DNA of 64,000 nt from Aerococcus loyolae (GTDB taxonomy: Bacteria > Bacillota > Bacilli > Lactobacillales > Aerococcaceae): contig NZ_CP126958.1 in NCBI RefSeq assembly GCF_002871915.2, positions 1,426,001 through 1,490,000 on the forward strand, read 5' to 3'. This document shows positions 63,498-64,000 of the stretch, in pieces. How positions within the stretch are numbered: the first letter of the stretch is position 1; each line of letters begins with the position of its first letter. Made by a program: the position numbers and the translations under genes. The notes beneath the pieces were generated by a model that searched no databases, was not told where the DNA came from, and was given only the letters and a program-made list of their open reading frames with translations.

Positions 63498-64000
63498 ACT
63501 TGCCTCCTGAGTAAGTCTCACTATTGAGCAAAGGGTGAAAGGCTAGCATATCTTCATAGAAGGCCAGGTCTGGCTGGGGCAAGAGAAAGGGTTCTAGTGT
63601 TAAGAGCTCACCTTCTAGTTGCTGGCAGATATTAGTGATAGCCGAACTCTCCTCTCCTAAAAGATAGGACAAGCTCATATGAAACTGATAATCCTCTTCC
63701 AAGGGCAGTTGGAAGGCGTCCGCCAGTTGGCGGCGGTAATTGTCTAAGCGGTGGTAGCTATCCACATCACTAGGCTCTAGGAGAATAGCTTGAGGAATCA
63801 ATCCCCTTACCTGCATTTTTATATTTTGCGGTTTAACTACCTGGTTAAACCGTTGCAAGAGAGCCTGTTTGATCTTTTGTCGGGAGTAGGTTTTCGGTAA
63901 GAAAGCTGGCCATTTATCTGTTCCCTGGTCATGCTCCTTAAAGAGACCAAGGACAGTGATATGAAAACTGGACGGAGGTAAGAGGGCCAGTTGGTCTTGG
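63478..64000 (-). CDS. 2H phosphoesterase-like protein (DUF1868 type), cut by the window end
   Basis: The frame stays open to the last base: upstream of the TTG at 63858 it continues with LLPPSSFHITVLGLFKEH and FLPKTYSRQKIKQAL, so the real start lies beyond 64000 and the window shows about 173 C-terminal residues. Two H-x-T/S motifs, FHITVLG and FHMSLSYL, are those of the 2H phosphodiesterase superfamily, to which DUF1868 proteins belong. Such enzymes act on 2',3'-cyclic or 2'-5' phosphodiesters of nucleotides. Pairing with a nucleoside hydrolase suggests nucleotide or RNA-fragment salvage; this is inference. Confidence 0.8.
   Translation of the reverse strand, partial: QDQLALLPPSSFHITVLGLFKEHDQGTDKWPAFLPKTYSRQKIKQALLQRFNQVVKPQNIKMQVRGLIPQAILLEPSDVDSYHRLDNYRRQLADAFQLPLEEDYQFHMSLSYLLGEESSAITNICQQLEGELLTLEPFLLPQPDLAFYEDMLAFHPLLNSETYSGGKYATSDY

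Overview
The window looks like chromosomal DNA of a low-to-moderate-GC Gram-positive coccus of the Lactobacillales. The gene set (PepV, sucrose PTS scrA/scrB/scrR, PrsA, EcsAB, CcrZ-TrmB, YhaM/N/O, T-box leaders, a YSIRK/LPXTG wall protein), short intergenic spaces and frequent TTG starts fit Aerococcus best. The genus is an inference from content, since no rRNA or tRNA is present. I found no insertion sequence, prophage, CRISPR array, tRNA or rRNA.

Layout. 1-2014: phenylalanyl-tRNA synthetase operon pheS-pheT (pheT runs off the left end) behind a T-box leader with a clear promoter. 2035-5487: an operon on the minus strand (pepV, TrmH-type methyltransferase, HD-domain protein, HxlR regulator) ending in two tandem copies of a hairpin repeat. 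5728-8989: malQ facing a MurJ/SpoVB-type flippase. 9124-13159: polar amino-acid ABC transporter (ATPase, binding lipoprotein, internal hairpin, two permeases) with a uroporphyrinogen-decarboxylase-family gene as last member. 13590-17172: T-box controlled leuS followed closely by a pyridoxal kinase gene. 17270-19332: histidine phosphatase, folC. 19440-24613: hairpin repeats, ndpA, galU, murC, an unknown basic protein and ytpR. 24841-31103: PepSY-like protein, trmB, ccrZ, ecsAB, hit, YtxH-like protein and prsA, an order close to that of other Firmicutes. 31160-40629: a GT8 glycosyltransferase, the yhaO-yhaN-yhaM nuclease group, a YlbF-family protein, a class A PBP and trmL. 40819-43433: xpt, then a D-2-hydroxyacid dehydrogenase with an uncharacterised barrel protein. 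43671-48339: a complete sucrose regulon (PTS transporter divergent from scrB-scrR). 48394-49858: a GalT-like protein and an NTF2-like protein. 50046-62033: a 3995-residue wall-anchored surface protein that fills almost a fifth of the window. 62535-64000: nucleoside hydrolase and a 2H-phosphoesterase (DUF1868-like) cut by the right end.

Two things stand out. First, a family of dispersed intergenic elements (about 75-290 bp, at least eight full or partial copies) folds into long hairpins. The arms differ in sequence from copy to copy but stay complementary, while short internal-loop motifs (TCCACTTCA and TTCCAGTGG) and end motifs (AACGTGTTCC and GTCACACTCTCT) are conserved. Most copies start within a few bases of a stop codon and in the same orientation as the gene before them. 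I do not recognise this family. Second, the giant surface protein is a mosaic of about six module types, roughly 36-50 residues each, joined by collagen-like GXX linkers; one module type carries a canonical EF-hand loop.

How the genes work together: much of the window is growth and envelope housekeeping (aminoacylation, tRNA modification, Lipid II and wall synthesis, export folding), overlaid with sugar use (sucrose, glucan), amino-acid import and one large adhesin-like gene with its own unusual upstream region.
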